Notes: a model not told the origin generated them from the sequence alone. 52,137 bases of DNA from an uncultured Bacteroidia bacterium (GCA_902801465.1 CADCIH010000016.1:1-52137); one strand, 5' to 3'; positions 33,332 through 45,249 are shown, counted from the first letter of the stretch. Numbers and translations are program-made.

Positions 33332-33586
33332 TTATTTAACAACGGCGAGGATACAAACGACGATGGCGAACAAGGTGGCACCTTCCACCAAAGCTCCGGC
33401 GATGATCATGCTGGAACGTACGTTGCCTGCAGCCTCGGGCTGGCGAGCAATAGCTTCCATGGCTGATTTGCCAATGCCTCCAATACCCAATGCAGCTCCA
33501 AGAACAGCGATGGCAGCAGCAAGAGCGGCGATACCAGGTACGTAAGCGCCAATTTCAAGTAAGGTTGTCAAAATGATGTTTAACAT
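33332..33586 (-). CDS. atpE: F-type ATP synthase c subunit
   Basis: The rotor-ring proteolipid. The 84-residue protein has two TM helices with loop ARQPEA. The ion-carrying Glu is in IAGALVEGATLFAIVV. Na+-type c subunits (Ilyobacter) carry Gln in helix 1 and Glu-Ser in helix 2; here helix 1 has GIGGIGKSAMEAI with no Gln in that place, and the Glu is followed by Gly. This points to proton coupling (inference). Confidence 0.95.
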   Translation of the reverse strand: MLNIILTTLLEIGAYVPGIAALAAAIAVLGAALGIGGIGKSAMEAIARQPEAAGNVRSSMIIAGALVEGATLFAIVVCILAVVK

Positions 33587-33630
33587 AGCGTTTAATTATT
33601 AAATAGTTAATTGTTTGTATGTTTAATTGT

Positions 33631-34779
33631 TTAATTGTTCGTTTGCTTAATAAACTTTCCGTTTTCCGTTTTACCTCCCGTTCGGTCGGTGAGCCCTTCG
33701 GGGTTCCGTTCTCCGTTCTCCTCCGTTTCCTCCTGCGCCATCCCGATGAAGATGGAGCTTAACATCGTGAACACGTATGCCTGGATATAGGCCACCAGAC
33801 ATTCCAAAGCGGTCATGAACACCATCATGAAGATGGAGATGACCGAGGTGGCGGCACCCAGACCGGCACCGTACATACCGCCGATGATGAAAATCAAGGC
33901 CATCAGCACCATGATGATGATATGTCCCGCCAAGATGTTGGCAAACAGACGGATCATCAAGGCAAAGGGTTTGGTGAGGGTGGAGATGAGTTCGATGATG
34001 GGCATCAGCGGGATGGGAAACTTCAGGAACATGGGCACGTCGGGCCAAAGGATGTCTTTCCAATAGTGACGGTTACCTAAGACGTTGACAGCCACGTATG
34101 TACAAAGGGCTAGCACTAAAGTGATACTCAAGTTGCCTGTGACGTTGGCACCGAATGGGAAGAAAGGAATCAAGCCGAAAAGGTTGCAGAAAAAGATGAA
34201 GAAGAACACCGTCAATAAATAAGGTGCGAACTTCGGAACCTTGCTCTTCGGGATGGAGGGGCTGATGATGCCGTCCAAGACCATATAGGTGAGCCATTCC
34301 ACCAAGCCTTGGTATTTGGTGGGCGTCGCCATGGGGTCTTTTTTGTATTTCTTTGCCGCCGGCAAGAAGAAGGCCAGCATGAAACCGCACACCAGGAAGA
34401 TGCCGAAAGCGTTGCGTGTGAATGAGAGGTCGAAAGGCCGTTTGACTTCACCGGAACTGGTGAGTTCCACAAGCTTTCCAGGATATTTTGGATCCGTCAT
34501 TGGGGCGATGTAAAAGCCTTGATAGTCTTCACCTTCCTTGAGCTCGCAGACATGCTTCGAAGAGAAGACGTGCCAACCCGACTCCTTGCTGTGGACGATG
34601 ACAGGGAGCCACACGCACACGGGCTCGCCTTTGACTTCGGTGAGGTGGAAACAGTAGCCGTCGCTAGTGTGGCCGAAGATGAACGACTTCACGTCAAGCG
34701 ACTCCTTCTCCTCGGCTCTCAGGCTCACCGAAAGGATCACAAGCAACATGAGGATAATATGCCGTAGGCTGTGCTTCAT
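33631..34779 (-). CDS. atpB: F-type ATP synthase a subunit with long N-terminal extension
   Basis: Stator channel of Fo. In the 382-residue protein the first ~120 residues carry a signal-like segment (MKHSLRHIILMLLVILSVSL RA) and a soluble domain (ESLDVKSFIFGHTSDGYCFHL) not found in E. coli AtpB; such extensions are usual in Bacteroidota. The channel has FCNLFGLIPFFPFGANVTGN and KPFALMIRLFANILAGHIII, including the essential Arg. The C-terminus runs through R2 repeats, giving EENGERNPEG ... GGKTENGKFIKQTNN. Confidence 0.94.
   Translation of the reverse strand: MKHSLRHIILMLLVILSVSLRAEEKESLDVKSFIFGHTSDGYCFHLTEVKGEPVCVWLPVIVHSKESGWHVFSSKHVCELKEGEDYQGFYIAPMTDPKYPGKLVELTSSGEVKRPFDLSFTRNAFGIFLVCGFMLAFFLPAAKKYKKDPMATPTKYQGLVEWLTYMVLDGIISPSIPKSKVPKFAPYLLTVFFFIFFCNLFGLIPFFPFGANVTGNLSITLVLALCTYVAVNVLGNRHYWKDILWPDVPMFLKFPIPLMPIIELISTLTKPFALMIRLFANILAGHIIIMVLMALIFIIGGMYGAGLGAATSVISIFMMVFMTALECLVAYIQAYVFTMLSSIFIGMAQEETEENGERNPEGLTDRTGGKTENGKFIKQTNN
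33656..33729 (-). repeat. R2 repeats inside the 3' end of atpB
   Basis: Two R2 runs (33656-33672 and 33703-33729) in the sense of atpB, with a short unrelated stretch between. They encode ENGERNP and KTENGK in the AtpB tail. Confidence 0.65.
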
Positions 34780-35145
34780 TTAGCGTGATGTTTCAAATAA
34801 TCCATAAAACTGTAGGTTTCAATCAACAAACCTATCAGGTAGGCGATGGCGGTGATAAGCACAAAGGCTCTCGCCCCTTGTTTGACCAAAAAGATATAGA
34901 GCACCAACATGGCGATGGTGAGCACCATCTTGATGCCTTTGTAGATGTAGTACCAGCCTTGTTTGTTCACTTGTGCGTCGAGGTTCTTCTTCATCAGAGG
35001 GCAGTAGAGCGCTCCGAGAATCATGAAGAGGTTGGGTGCGGTCACCATCCAGGCGTTCCACCAGTCCTTGTGACTAAAGAAGCAGAGTAGGACACCCAAT
35101 TCGATGATGTCCACAATCAGGAACAACGCCAGATAATATGTTGTC

Positions 35146-35159
<14 letters not shown>
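34776..35159 (-). CDS. AtpI-like membrane protein of the F-ATPase operon
   Basis: A 127-residue protein with four TM segments (YYLALFLIVDIIELGVLLCF, WMVTAPNLFMILGALY, MVLTIAMLVLYIFLV, AFVLITAIAYLIGLLIE). It sits between atpC and atpB, the place of the AtpI/assembly factor in this phylum; AtpI helps assemble the c ring in other bacteria. Similarity is by position and topology only. ATG 35159 is chosen; it lies inside the R2 repeat and overlaps the atpC 3' end by 14 bp. A longer reading from 35252 would duplicate atpC sequence in another frame. Confidence 0.75.
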
Positions 35160-36984
<1,825 letters not shown>

Positions 36985-37062
36985 ATTTTTTTTGCCAAAA
37001 AAGATACCTCTTCTTGCAAAACTTTTATTTCGTATAATGTTTTTTATTACTCAGATTTTTGC

Positions 37063-37070
37063 TACCTTTG
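37063..37070 (+). promoter_or_regulatory. -7 element (TACCTTTG) of the V-type ATPase operon
   Basis: TACCTTTG at 37063-37070, 33 bases before the first ATG. It and the F-ATPase promoter lie in the same 183-bp gap, about 100 bp apart. Confidence 0.55.
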
Positions 37071-37103
37071 CCCCACTAAAAAATGGATAATAAATAAAAG
37101 TAT

Positions 37104-37715
37104 ATGCAAGACAAACTTCAAGAACTAACCGACAGGCTCTATAACGAGGGCTTATCGAAGGGAAAACAGGAGGGTGAGGAGCTGCTTCAGAAGGCCCATG
37201 CCGAAGCCGAAGCCATCGTGGCTCAGGCCAAAGCCGAGGCGGAACGCATCATCGCCCAAGCCAACAGGGAAGCTGACGAGCTGAAGACCAAGGTGGCTGC
37301 CGACGTGAAGATGGCCGCCACCCAAAGCATCGCCGTCACCAAACAGGAGATAGAACAGATGGTGGTCGCCAAGGCGGCCCAACAAGGTGTCAAAGCCAGC
37401 ATGGGCAACGCCGAGTTTGTGAAAGAGCTGATCGCCAGCGTGGTGAAAGCCTTCAACCCGCAGAACGCCAGCCCCGTGGCACTCGACCTCATCCTGCCCG
37501 ATGCACTGAAAGCCCAACTGGAACCGTTCGTTCAAAACGAAATCGCCAACCAGTTCAAGGGCGAAGTGAAAGTGGACTACTCCAAGAAGATGAACGGCGG
37601 CTTCAAAGTGGCCCCCAAGGACGGAGGCTATGTGCTCCAGTTCACCGATGACGAGTTCACCCAACTCATCGCCAACTATCTGCGTCCCGCCACCAAGAAA
37701 ATCCTCTTTGGCTGA
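37104..37715 (+). CDS. V/A-type ATPase subunit E
   Basis: Peripheral-stalk subunit. The 203-residue protein has an N-terminal Ala/Glu/Lys-rich coiled coil (AEAEAIVAQAKAEAERIIAQ) to about residue 85 and a C-terminal globular domain with VKVDYSKKMNGGFKVAPKDG GY, the place of the family's GGxxVxxxDG motif. First gene of the operon; its TGA overlaps the next ATG. Confidence 0.85.
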   Translation: MQDKLQELTDRLYNEGLSKGKQEGEELLQKAHAEAEAIVAQAKAEAERIIAQANREADELKTKVAADVKMAATQSIAVTKQEIEQMVVAKAAQQGVKASMGNAEFVKELIASVVKAFNPQNASPVALDLILPDALKAQLEPFVQNEIANQFKGEVKVDYSKKMNGGFKVAPKDGGYVLQFTDDEFTQLIANYLRPATKKILFG

Positions 37716-38308
37716 TGGATAACTACGTCTATATCGTGGCCGGCTTGCCGGAACTGACTTCGGGCTTCGAGAACACGAACTTCGACTATGCCGCCGTGAA
37801 GGAGTCCATCATGGAACTGCTCTCCGAGAAAGACCAGCAGCTGGTCGAACTCATGGAAGAGGGCTTTAATGAAGACAGCCTCGGCGCCGACTTCTACGCC
37901 AAAGCAGCCAAGAGCAAGAACCGCTTCATCCGCGAGTACTTCGACTTCGACGGACGGCTGCGCAACATGAAGGTCCAATACCTGGCCAAACGCCTTGGCA
38001 AGAAAGGAGAGGACTACATGGTGGAGATGCCCGAGGCCGACTTCGAGGAAGGCAAGCGGATTGAAGAAATCCTCGCCGACGCCGACTTCGTGGAACGTGA
38101 ACATAAGATGGATGAGCTGAAATGGGAAAAAGCCTCTGACATCGCTCGTCTGGATTACTTCAACATGAACGCCATCCTTGCCTTCCTGGTCAAGGCCAAG
38201 ACAGTCCAACGTTGGGCTGAACTCGATCCGGTCAAGGGACAGGAGATGTTCAAGAAACTGGTTGAAGAAGTCAGAAGTCAGAAGACAGAAGAAGGAAGTA
38301 AGAATTAA
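37715..38308 (+). CDS. DUF2764 protein of the V/A-type ATPase operon
   Basis: A 197-residue helical protein. MDNYVYIVAGLPEL at the start and RFIREYFDFDGRLRNMKVQY LAKRLGK in the middle are typical of DUF2764, which in Bacteroidota and some spirochaetes sits at this place in V-type operons. By position and by the FNMNAILAFLVKAKTVQRW segment it may stand in for subunit C (the collar that holds the central stalk), which is otherwise missing; that is inference. The last codons and the stop come from a short R1-like AGAATTAAG unit. Confidence 0.78.
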   Translation: MDNYVYIVAGLPELTSGFENTNFDYAAVKESIMELLSEKDQQLVELMEEGFNEDSLGADFYAKAAKSKNRFIREYFDFDGRLRNMKVQYLAKRLGKKGEDYMVEMPEADFEEGKRIEEILADADFVEREHKMDELKWEKASDIARLDYFNMNAILAFLVKAKTVQRWAELDPVKGQEMFKKLVEEVRSQKTEEGSKN

Positions 38309-38319
38309 GAATTACCTAT

Positions 38320-40068
38320 ATGAAAACAACAGGAAAAGTTACAGGAATCATTGCGAACCTCGTCACTGTTGAGGTGGACGGCCCTGTGGCACAGAATGAG
38401 ATCTGTTTCATCGACCTCGACGGCGTCGAGCTGATGGCAGAGGTCATCAAGGTGAACGGGAACAAAGCCTCCGTGCAGGTGTTTGAGAGCACCCGCGGCC
38501 TCCAGATCGGCGACAAGGTGGAATTCCAAGGCTACATGCTTGAGGTGACCTTGGGACCTGGTCTGCTTTCGAGCAACTACGACGGCCTGCAGAACAACCT
38601 CGCCACCATGGAAGGGGTGTTTCTGAAACGCGGTGAATACACCAAGGCCCTCGACGAAGAGAAACTTTGGGACTTCACGCCTATTGCCAAACCTGGCGAC
38701 CAAGTGGTTGCCGCCGACTGGCTGGGCGAAGTCAAAGAAGGATGGCTGCCCCACAAAATCATGGTGCCATTCAGTTTTAAAGGTTCCTATACCGTTAAGA
38801 CAATAGCTCCCGCCGGTCAATACAAAGTCACCGACACCATCGCCACTTTAGTCAACGCCGATGGCGAAGAAGTGACTGTGACGATGATGCAGAAATGGCC
38901 CGTCAAGGTGGCCGTGGGTGGCTATGTGGAGAAACCGCGTCCCTTCAAAGTGATGGAGACAGGTGTGCGTTGCATCGACACACTCAACCCCATCGCCGAA
39001 GGCGGCACGGGTTTCATCCCGGGACCTTTCGGCTGCGGCAAGACCGTGCTGCAACACGCCCTCGCCGAACAAGCCGACGCCGACATCATCATCATGGCAG
39101 CCTGCGGTGAACGTGCCAACGAGGTCGTGGAAATCTTCACCGAGTTCCCCGAACTGAAAGACAAACACACGGGTCGCTCGCTGATGGAACGTACCATCAT
39201 CATCTGCAACACGTCGAACATGCCGGTGGCCGCCCGTGAGGCCTCTGTCTACACAGCCATGACCCTCGGCGAATACTATCGCGCCATGGGTATGAAGGTG
39301 CTCCTGCTGGCCGACTCCACCTCGCGTTGGGCGCAGGCCCTCCGTGAGATGAGTAATCGTCTGGAAGAACTGCCCGGTCAGGACGGCTTCCCCGTCGACC
39401 TCTCGGCCATCATCTCCAACTTCTACGCCCGTGCGGGTTATGTGAAACTCAACAACGGCGCCTCAGGCTCCATCACCTTCATCGGTACGGTGTCGCCCGC
39501 TGGCGGTAACCTCAAGGAACCTGTCACCGAGTCGACAAAGAAAGCCGCCCGCTGCTTCTACGGCCTCTCGCAAAACCGCGCCGACAAGAAACGCTATCCC
39601 GCTGTCGACCCCGTGGACTCCTATTCCAAATACCTTGAGTATCCTGAGATCATAGAATATTTAGACGCTAAAATCGAAAAAGGCTGGGTCGACAAAGTGA
39701 CCAAGACCAAATACATCATCCGCCGAGGCAAGGACGCCTTCGAGCAAATCAACATCTTGGGCGATGACGGCGTTCCGATGTCGTACCACGAGCAATACTG
39801 GAAGTCGGAACTTGTCGACTTCGTCATCCTTCAACAGGATGCCTTCGACGACATCGACGGCTCTACACCTCTTGAACGTCAGAAGTTCATGCTCGATCTG
39901 GTCCTTGAAATCTGCGACCGCAGCTTCAAGTTCGATAACTTCGAGGAGTGCACGACCTATTTCAAGGGCCTCATCAACATCTGCCGCCAGATGAACTACT
40001 CCGTATATCAGTCGGAACAATTCAACAAATATCTGAACCAGCTTAAGGAGGAACTGAATCATGAGTGA
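38320..40068 (+). CDS. ntpA: V/A-type ATPase catalytic subunit A
   Basis: The 582-residue catalytic subunit. P-loop GPFGCGKT at 235-242, the V-type-specific inserted region of about 90 residues before it, ACGERANEVVEIFTEFPEL, LLADSTSRWAQALREMS and RYPAVDPVDSYSKY are diagnostic. The C-terminus overlaps ntpB by 8 bp. Whether it pumps ions or makes ATP in vivo is not visible. Confidence 0.96.
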   Translation: MKTTGKVTGIIANLVTVEVDGPVAQNEICFIDLDGVELMAEVIKVNGNKASVQVFESTRGLQIGDKVEFQGYMLEVTLGPGLLSSNYDGLQNNLATMEGVFLKRGEYTKALDEEKLWDFTPIAKPGDQVVAADWLGEVKEGWLPHKIMVPFSFKGSYTVKTIAPAGQYKVTDTIATLVNADGEEVTVTMMQKWPVKVAVGGYVEKPRPFKVMETGVRCIDTLNPIAEGGTGFIPGPFGCGKTVLQHALAEQADADIIIMAACGERANEVVEIFTEFPELKDKHTGRSLMERTIIICNTSNMPVAAREASVYTAMTLGEYYRAMGMKVLLLADSTSRWAQALREMSNRLEELPGQDGFPVDLSAIISNFYARAGYVKLNNGASGSITFIGTVSPAGGNLKEPVTESTKKAARCFYGLSQNRADKKRYPAVDPVDSYSKYLEYPEIIEYLDAKIEKGWVDKVTKTKYIIRRGKDAFEQINILGDDGVPMSYHEQYWKSELVDFVILQQDAFDDIDGSTPLERQKFMLDLVLEICDRSFKFDNFEECTTYFKGLINICRQMNYSVYQSEQFNKYLNQLKEELNHE

Positions 40069-41386
40069 GAAAGCCTTTCAACGCATTTATACCAAGCTGA
40101 CCGCCATCACCAAGGCCACCGTGACCCTTGAGGCTCAAGGCGTCTCCAACGATGAGCTGGCTCTTGTGGCTGGCCGTCTGGCACAGGTGGTGAAAATCAA
40201 AGATAAAGCCGTTACCCTCCAAGTGTTCGGCGGAACAGAGGACATCCCCACCAATGCCGAAGTGACCTTCTTTGGCGAGCCCCCCACCTTGAACGTGAGC
40301 GACGACCTCGCGGGACGTTTCTTCAACGCCTACGGAGAGCCCATCGACGGCGGTCCGGCAGTGGAAGGCGAGAAACGCCAAATCGGCGGTCCCTCGGTGA
40401 ACCCCTTCAAACGCCGCCAGCCTTCACAACTCATCCCCACGGGTATCGCAGGCATCGACTTGAATAACACCCTGGTCTCCGGCCAGAAGATCCCCTTCTT
40501 CGCCGACCCCGACCAACCTTATAACCAGGTGATGAGCATGGTAGCCCTCCGTGCCGATGTGGATAAGATCATCCTCGGAGGCATGGGCCTGACCAACGAC
40601 GACTACCTCTTCTTCAAGAACCAGTTCGAGAGCGCGGGTGCCCTGCACAAGATCATCAGCTTCGTGAACACCACCGACCAGCCGCCTGTCGAGCGTCTGC
40701 TGATTCCCGACATGGCACTGACTGCCGCTGAATATTTTGCAGTGGATAAGAACGAGAAGGTGCTGGTGCTGCTCACCGATATGACGCTTTACGCCGATGC
40801 CTTGAGTATCGTGAGTAACCGTATGGACCAGATTCCTTCGAAGGACTCCATGCCGGGTTCGCTTTACTCCGACTTGGCCAAGATTTACGAGAAAGCCGTG
40901 CAACTCCCCGATGGCGGTTCTATCACCATCATCGCCGTGACGACACTGAACGACGGCGATATCACGCACGCCATCCCGGATAACACTGGATATATCACCG
41001 AAGGCCAGCTCTTCCTCCGTGCCGACCCCGACTCGGGCAAGGTCATCGTCGACCCGTTCCGCTCCCTGTCGCGTCTGAAACAGCTGGTGCAGAACAAGAA
41101 GACCCGCGAGGACCACAGCGCCGTGATGAACACCTCGGTGCGACTCTACGCCGACGCCGCCAACGCCAAGACCAAACTTGAAAACGGCTTCGACCTGAGC
41201 GACTACGACCTGCGCTGCCTCGACTATGCCAAGGAATATGCCACGCGCCTCTTAGCCATCGATGTCAACATCTCCATCGAAGAGATGCTCGACACGGGCT
41301 GGGAGTTGTTCGGCAAATACTTCACCAAGGCCGAGACGGGTCTGAAGGAGAAACTCATTGAGAAATACTGGAAAGAAAAAGCATAA
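40061..41386 (+). CDS. ntpB: V/A-type ATPase subunit B
   Basis: Non-catalytic nucleotide-site subunit of 441 residues. GRFFNAYGEPIDGGP, PTGIAGIDLNNTLVSGQKIP FFA (in place of an intact P-loop), LLTDMTLYADALSIVSNRMD, SLYSDLAKIYEKA and GYITEGQLFLRAD are typical of subunit B. The lack of a GxxxxGKT motif is normal for B. Overlaps ntpA and is followed by ntpD three bases downstream. Confidence 0.95.
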   Translation: MSEKAFQRIYTKLTAITKATVTLEAQGVSNDELALVAGRLAQVVKIKDKAVTLQVFGGTEDIPTNAEVTFFGEPPTLNVSDDLAGRFFNAYGEPIDGGPAVEGEKRQIGGPSVNPFKRRQPSQLIPTGIAGIDLNNTLVSGQKIPFFADPDQPYNQVMSMVALRADVDKIILGGMGLTNDDYLFFKNQFESAGALHKIISFVNTTDQPPVERLLIPDMALTAAEYFAVDKNEKVLVLLTDMTLYADALSIVSNRMDQIPSKDSMPGSLYSDLAKIYEKAVQLPDGGSITIIAVTTLNDGDITHAIPDNTGYITEGQLFLRADPDSGKVIVDPFRSLSRLKQLVQNKKTREDHSAVMNTSVRLYADAANAKTKLENGFDLSDYDLRCLDYAKEYATRLLAIDVNISIEEMLDTGWELFGKYFTKAETGLKEKLIEKYWKEKA

Positions 41387-41389
41387 ACC

Positions 41390-42004
41390 ATGGCTATCAA
41401 ATTCCAATATAACAAGACCTCGCTGAACGAGCTGAACAAGCAGCTCAAGACCCGTACGCGTGCTCTTCCTACTTTAAAGAGCAAGGAGAGTGCGTTGCGC
41501 CTCGAGGTGAAGAAAGCCAAACAGCGTTCGGAGAGTCTTGTCGCACAGTTGGAGGCCGAACTCAAGTCGTATGAGTACATGGCCCGGCTTTGGAATGAAT
41601 TTGAGCCAGGACTGATTTCAGTGACCGATGTCAAGCTGAAGACCGTCAAGATCGCAGGTGTGCCTGTGCCGGCTTTGGAGGAGGTGCTGTTCGACGTGAA
41701 GGACATCAACCTTTTCACCAAGCCCATGTGGTATGCCGACGGAGTTCAAATCTTGAAAAACTTGGCGCAGTTGGGCATCGAGTCGGAGGTCTATACCGAG
41801 GTGAGCCGTATCCTCGACTACCAACGCAAGAAGACCACACAGAAAGTCAACCTTTACGAGAAGGTGCAGATTCCTGGCTATAACGAAGCCATACGTAAGA
41901 TCAAGCGATATATGGAAGACGAGGAGAACCTCTCCAAAGCCTCCCAAAAAATCGTGAAGAATAAACACATATTAGAAGAAGAGGAGGAAGAGCATGGTAA
42001 CTGA
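41390..42004 (+). CDS. ntpD: V/A-type ATPase subunit D
   Basis: Central rotor shaft. The 204-residue protein has an N-terminal helix QYNKTSLNELNKQLKTRTRA LPTLKSKESALRLE and a C-terminal helix ending KASQKIVKNKHILEEEEEEH, the long coiled-coil pair of subunit D. Length is normal (about 200-210). Overlaps ntpI by 11 bp. Confidence 0.92.
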   Translation: MAIKFQYNKTSLNELNKQLKTRTRALPTLKSKESALRLEVKKAKQRSESLVAQLEAELKSYEYMARLWNEFEPGLISVTDVKLKTVKIAGVPVPALEEVLFDVKDINLFTKPMWYADGVQILKNLAQLGIESEVYTEVSRILDYQRKKTTQKVNLYEKVQIPGYNEAIRKIKRYMEDEENLSKASQKIVKNKHILEEEEEEHGN

Positions 42005-43772
42005 AATGACAAAATATGACTTCATCCTCATGAGCGGCGACGCTGATGCCTTCCTCGCCAAACTCCAGCAGGTTGGCTTGGTCGACATCACCCGCTCCGT
42101 GAAGCCCGTCGACGAGCAGTCGGAGAAACTGGCCCTCCTGGCCGAAATCTACCGCAAGGCACTCTCCGCACTCAAACAAGTGGAGCCTGCCGAGTTCGCC
42201 GAAAAGACATACGGCGACCTCGCAGTGAACGTGTTGGATACCATCAGCGCAAAAGACGAAGCCTTGAACCAACTGGCCCAACTCCGAAAAGAACTGGAGG
42301 AAAGCAGGCCATGGGGAAACTTCGATGTGAATGGCATCAAACGCCTCGCCGAACAGGGATTGAAGCTTCATTTCTATAAGACAAAGGTCGTCGACCCCGC
42401 ATGGAAAGAACAATATGCATTGAGCGAGATATCTGAACTGGAGGGTTACACCTATTTTGTGGTGGTCGCCGATAGTGAGGAGTATGAATTCCCGCTGAAA
42501 GAATTGCCCGCCCCCACAAGGGATTGCTCTTCCATAGAGAAGGAGATTAAGTCTCTGGAAGACGATGTTGAAAAGTACGACCGGCATCTCGCTGAGCTAA
42601 AATGCCACGAGCCTGACCTTCAAAGAGAACTCGACAAGTTGTTGTCGAAACTCGACCTGCATCTGGCAGGCGTCGCTGGCGAGAAGGCTGCCGAAGACTA
42701 CCTGACGGTGTTCGAGGGCTTTGTCCCCACTGATAAGGAGGCAGCCCTGCGTGAGATGCTCGAACAGGAGCATGTGTTTTATGTGGCTGATAAGGCTGTG
42801 GTTGACGACAACCCGCCCATCAAGTTGAAAAACAACAAGTTCGTCTCGATGTTCGAGATGCTTACCGACATGTACGGTCGTCCCAAGTACGATGAATTCG
42901 ACCCGACGGTGTTCATCTCCATCTTCTTCATGTTGTTCTTTGCCTTCTGCATGGGCGATATGGGCTATGGCTTGGTGCTTATCGGCGCCAGCCTCGCTCT
43001 GAAGAAGATGCTGGGAAAGATTGCCCCATTGGGCATCACCCTGGGTATCGCCACTACCGTGGTGGGCTTTTTGTTCCACACCTTCTTCTCTGTTGACATG
43101 CTCACTTGGAGCTGGCTACCCGAAGGGGTGAAGAAATGCATGCTTCCTTCGCAGATAGCCGGTTTCGATGGCACCATGGTATTGGCTTTGTTGGTCGGTA
43201 TCGTGCATATCTGTCTTGCCATGATTGTCAAGACCTACCAGAGCACCAAGGTGAAAGGCTTCGCTAACTCTTTGAGTACGTGGGGGTGGACCTTGCTTAT
43301 CGTGGGAGGTGTCATCGTGGGCGGTCTGGCCCTGATGGGTGTGATGGACAAGGCGGTGACCAAATGGGTCATCATAGGCATCGGCGTGTTGTCGGCCTTG
43401 GGCATCTTCTTCCTCAACGACCTGCATCGCAACCCGTTGCTGAACTTCGGCTCAGGTTTATGGGAGACCTATAACACCGCTACGGGGTTGCTCGGCGATG
43501 TGCTTAGTTACCTGCGTCTGTATGCTCTCGGCTTGGCGGGTGCCAAACTCGGCGAGGCCTTCAATGCCATCGGTGTGCAGGCTCTCGGTGATGGCGGTGC
43601 CGGATGGATTCCCTTCGTCCTTATCGTGGTGGTCGGTCATACCTTGAACGTCGCCATGTGCGTGCTGGGCGCTTTCGTGCATCCTCTGCGTCTGAACTTT
43701 TTGGAGTTCTTCAAGAACTCAGGCTACGAAGGCTCGGGCAGAGAGTATCATCCGTTGAAAACGGAAAACTGA
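41994..43772 (+). CDS. ntpI: V/A-type ATPase subunit I (a-type stator)
   Basis: Membrane stator that forms the ion half-channels. The 592-residue protein has a soluble N-terminal half with coiled coils (to about residue 300) and then seven or eight TM helices with FMLFFAFCMGDMGYGLVLIG, FLFHTFFSVDML, GDVLSYLRLYALGLAGAKLG (with the essential Arg) and FVLIVVVGHTLNVAMCVLGA FVHPLRL. ATG 41994 has GGAGG upstream; ATG 42006 is another possible start. R2 repeat sequence forms the last residues (PLKTEN). Confidence 0.94.
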   Translation: MVTEMTKYDFILMSGDADAFLAKLQQVGLVDITRSVKPVDEQSEKLALLAEIYRKALSALKQVEPAEFAEKTYGDLAVNVLDTISAKDEALNQLAQLRKELEESRPWGNFDVNGIKRLAEQGLKLHFYKTKVVDPAWKEQYALSEISELEGYTYFVVVADSEEYEFPLKELPAPTRDCSSIEKEIKSLEDDVEKYDRHLAELKCHEPDLQRELDKLLSKLDLHLAGVAGEKAAEDYLTVFEGFVPTDKEAALREMLEQEHVFYVADKAVVDDNPPIKLKNNKFVSMFEMLTDMYGRPKYDEFDPTVFISIFFMLFFAFCMGDMGYGLVLIGASLALKKMLGKIAPLGITLGIATTVVGFLFHTFFSVDMLTWSWLPEGVKKCMLPSQIAGFDGTMVLALLVGIVHICLAMIVKTYQSTKVKGFANSLSTWGWTLLIVGGVIVGGLALMGVMDKAVTKWVIIGIGVLSALGIFFLNDLHRNPLLNFGSGLWETYNTATGLLGDVLSYLRLYALGLAGAKLGEAFNAIGVQALGDGGAGWIPFVLIVVVGHTLNVAMCVLGAFVHPLRLNFLEFFKNSGYEGSGREYHPLKTEN

Positions 43773-43790
43773 AAACGGAGAACGGAAAAT
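43756..43790 (+). repeat. R2 repeat at the end of ntpI
   Basis: GAAAACGGAAAACTGAAAAC-type units, sense orientation. They encode the KTEN tail and its stop, and continue to 43790. Confidence 0.7.
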
Positions 43791-43823
43791 TAACAAATTA
43801 TAATAAACAAATAAACTATTTAA

Positions 43824-44255
<432 letters not shown>

Positions 44256-44273
44256 TAAAATCAGAAGACGGAA

Positions 44274-44312
44274 AAAAGCAGAGGTGGCATTTTATGCCAC
44301 CTCTGCTTTTAT
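44274..44312 (+). terminator. Terminator of the V-type ATPase operon
   Basis: Arms AAAAGCAGAGGTGGCAT (44274-44290) and its perfect complement (44294-44310), loop TTT, ending in TTTT. It is also usable in the minus direction, but the adjacent minus-strand gene ends 170 bp away. Confidence 0.9.
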
Positions 44313-44478
44313 ATTAATTATCAACGATCCAGCAGGCGTCAGGCGGTCTGGATTTCATGGGAAGGGCAATGGTGACGGAGAGCGAGATCCCAAAATGATC
44401 CGTAAGTGCAATTATTCAAAACATGTCATTTTTTTATTAAATCTTTTTTTTTAAATTGCCAAAGTAAGGGAATAGTCC

Positions 44479-45249
44479 TTATTTTTTGATTACTTTCTTT
44501 ACCCAACACTTACCTTCTTTGTCGGTGACGGAGACAAAATAGAGTCCAGTGGGTTGACTGCTAAGGTCAATGGTGGTTTTGCCTTCGTTGGTCTCAAGAT
44601 TAATGATACATTGCCCAAAATTGTTATATACTTCAACGTGGCTCATGTTTTCACTGGTAAGGGTGAAGTTGCCTGAAGTGGGGTTGGGGTAGATGCCAAA
44701 GAAATCAGGAATCTCTTCTGAAGAGCTCCAATCTAGGCTGGTCTGACCTACATGAAGGGGGTAGTTGGGTGTATTGCAATAGCAGTATTCATAGAAGGTA
44801 ATCATGCCGAGTTCGCCTGACATTTCGTCGCCTGCATCCACTCGGTATCGTACCCAACCATAGCAGTAATTGCCGTCAGGTAGTTCTTTCCTAATGGCCG
44901 TCAGGAAGTCTTCGTGTAATGAACCTTGATCTCGGTACACGTGTTGAAATTGGCTGCTCCATTCAGTAATACCTGTAATGTCATCGCCATAATTGGTTCT
45001 GATTTGGATCAGCCAGGGTGAGGAGGGCTCCATGGGAATATAATTTGTCACTTCAAAGAGTGATGGCCCCATGTAGTCGCCCATTCTGCTGCATATTCGA
45101 ATATCCCATGCGCCTCCGTCGGAATCAAAGTCAAAGGTTTTGATTTGTCCCTGTTCGCCATGGAGATCAACGTAAATAATAGCGTCTTGTTGAGCGATCG
45201 TATAAATACTCAAGAATAAAAACAAGAATAGGATAAGATTTTTTTTCAT
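44479..45249 (-). CDS. Secreted protein with T9SS type A sorting domain
   Basis: A 256-residue exported protein of unknown activity. Signal peptide MKKNLILFLFLFLSIYTIAQ; a middle region of about 160 residues (IIYVDLHGEQGQIKTFDFDS, YCYGWVRYRVDAGDEMSGEL) that I do not recognise; then a C-terminal sorting domain from about residue 183: FFGIYPNPTSGNFTLTSENM, VEVYNNFGQCI, GLYFVSVTDKEGKCWVKKVI. Start ATG 45249 is chosen for the signal peptide. Last gene of the minus-strand secreted cluster. Confidence 0.82.
   Translation of the reverse strand: MKKNLILFLFLFLSIYTIAQQDAIIYVDLHGEQGQIKTFDFDSDGGAWDIRICSRMGDYMGPSLFEVTNYIPMEPSSPWLIQIRTNYGDDITGITEWSSQFQHVYRDQGSLHEDFLTAIRKELPDGNYCYGWVRYRVDAGDEMSGELGMITFYEYCYCNTPNYPLHVGQTSLDWSSSEEIPDFFGIYPNPTSGNFTLTSENMSHVEVYNNFGQCIINLETNEGKTTIDLSSQPTGLYFVSVTDKEGKCWVKKVIKK

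Noticed and set aside
40061-41386. Loss of the P-loop in NtpB as a sign of a broken gene
   Set aside because: Subunit B of V/A-type ATPases normally lacks an intact P-loop; the rest of the family motifs are intact.
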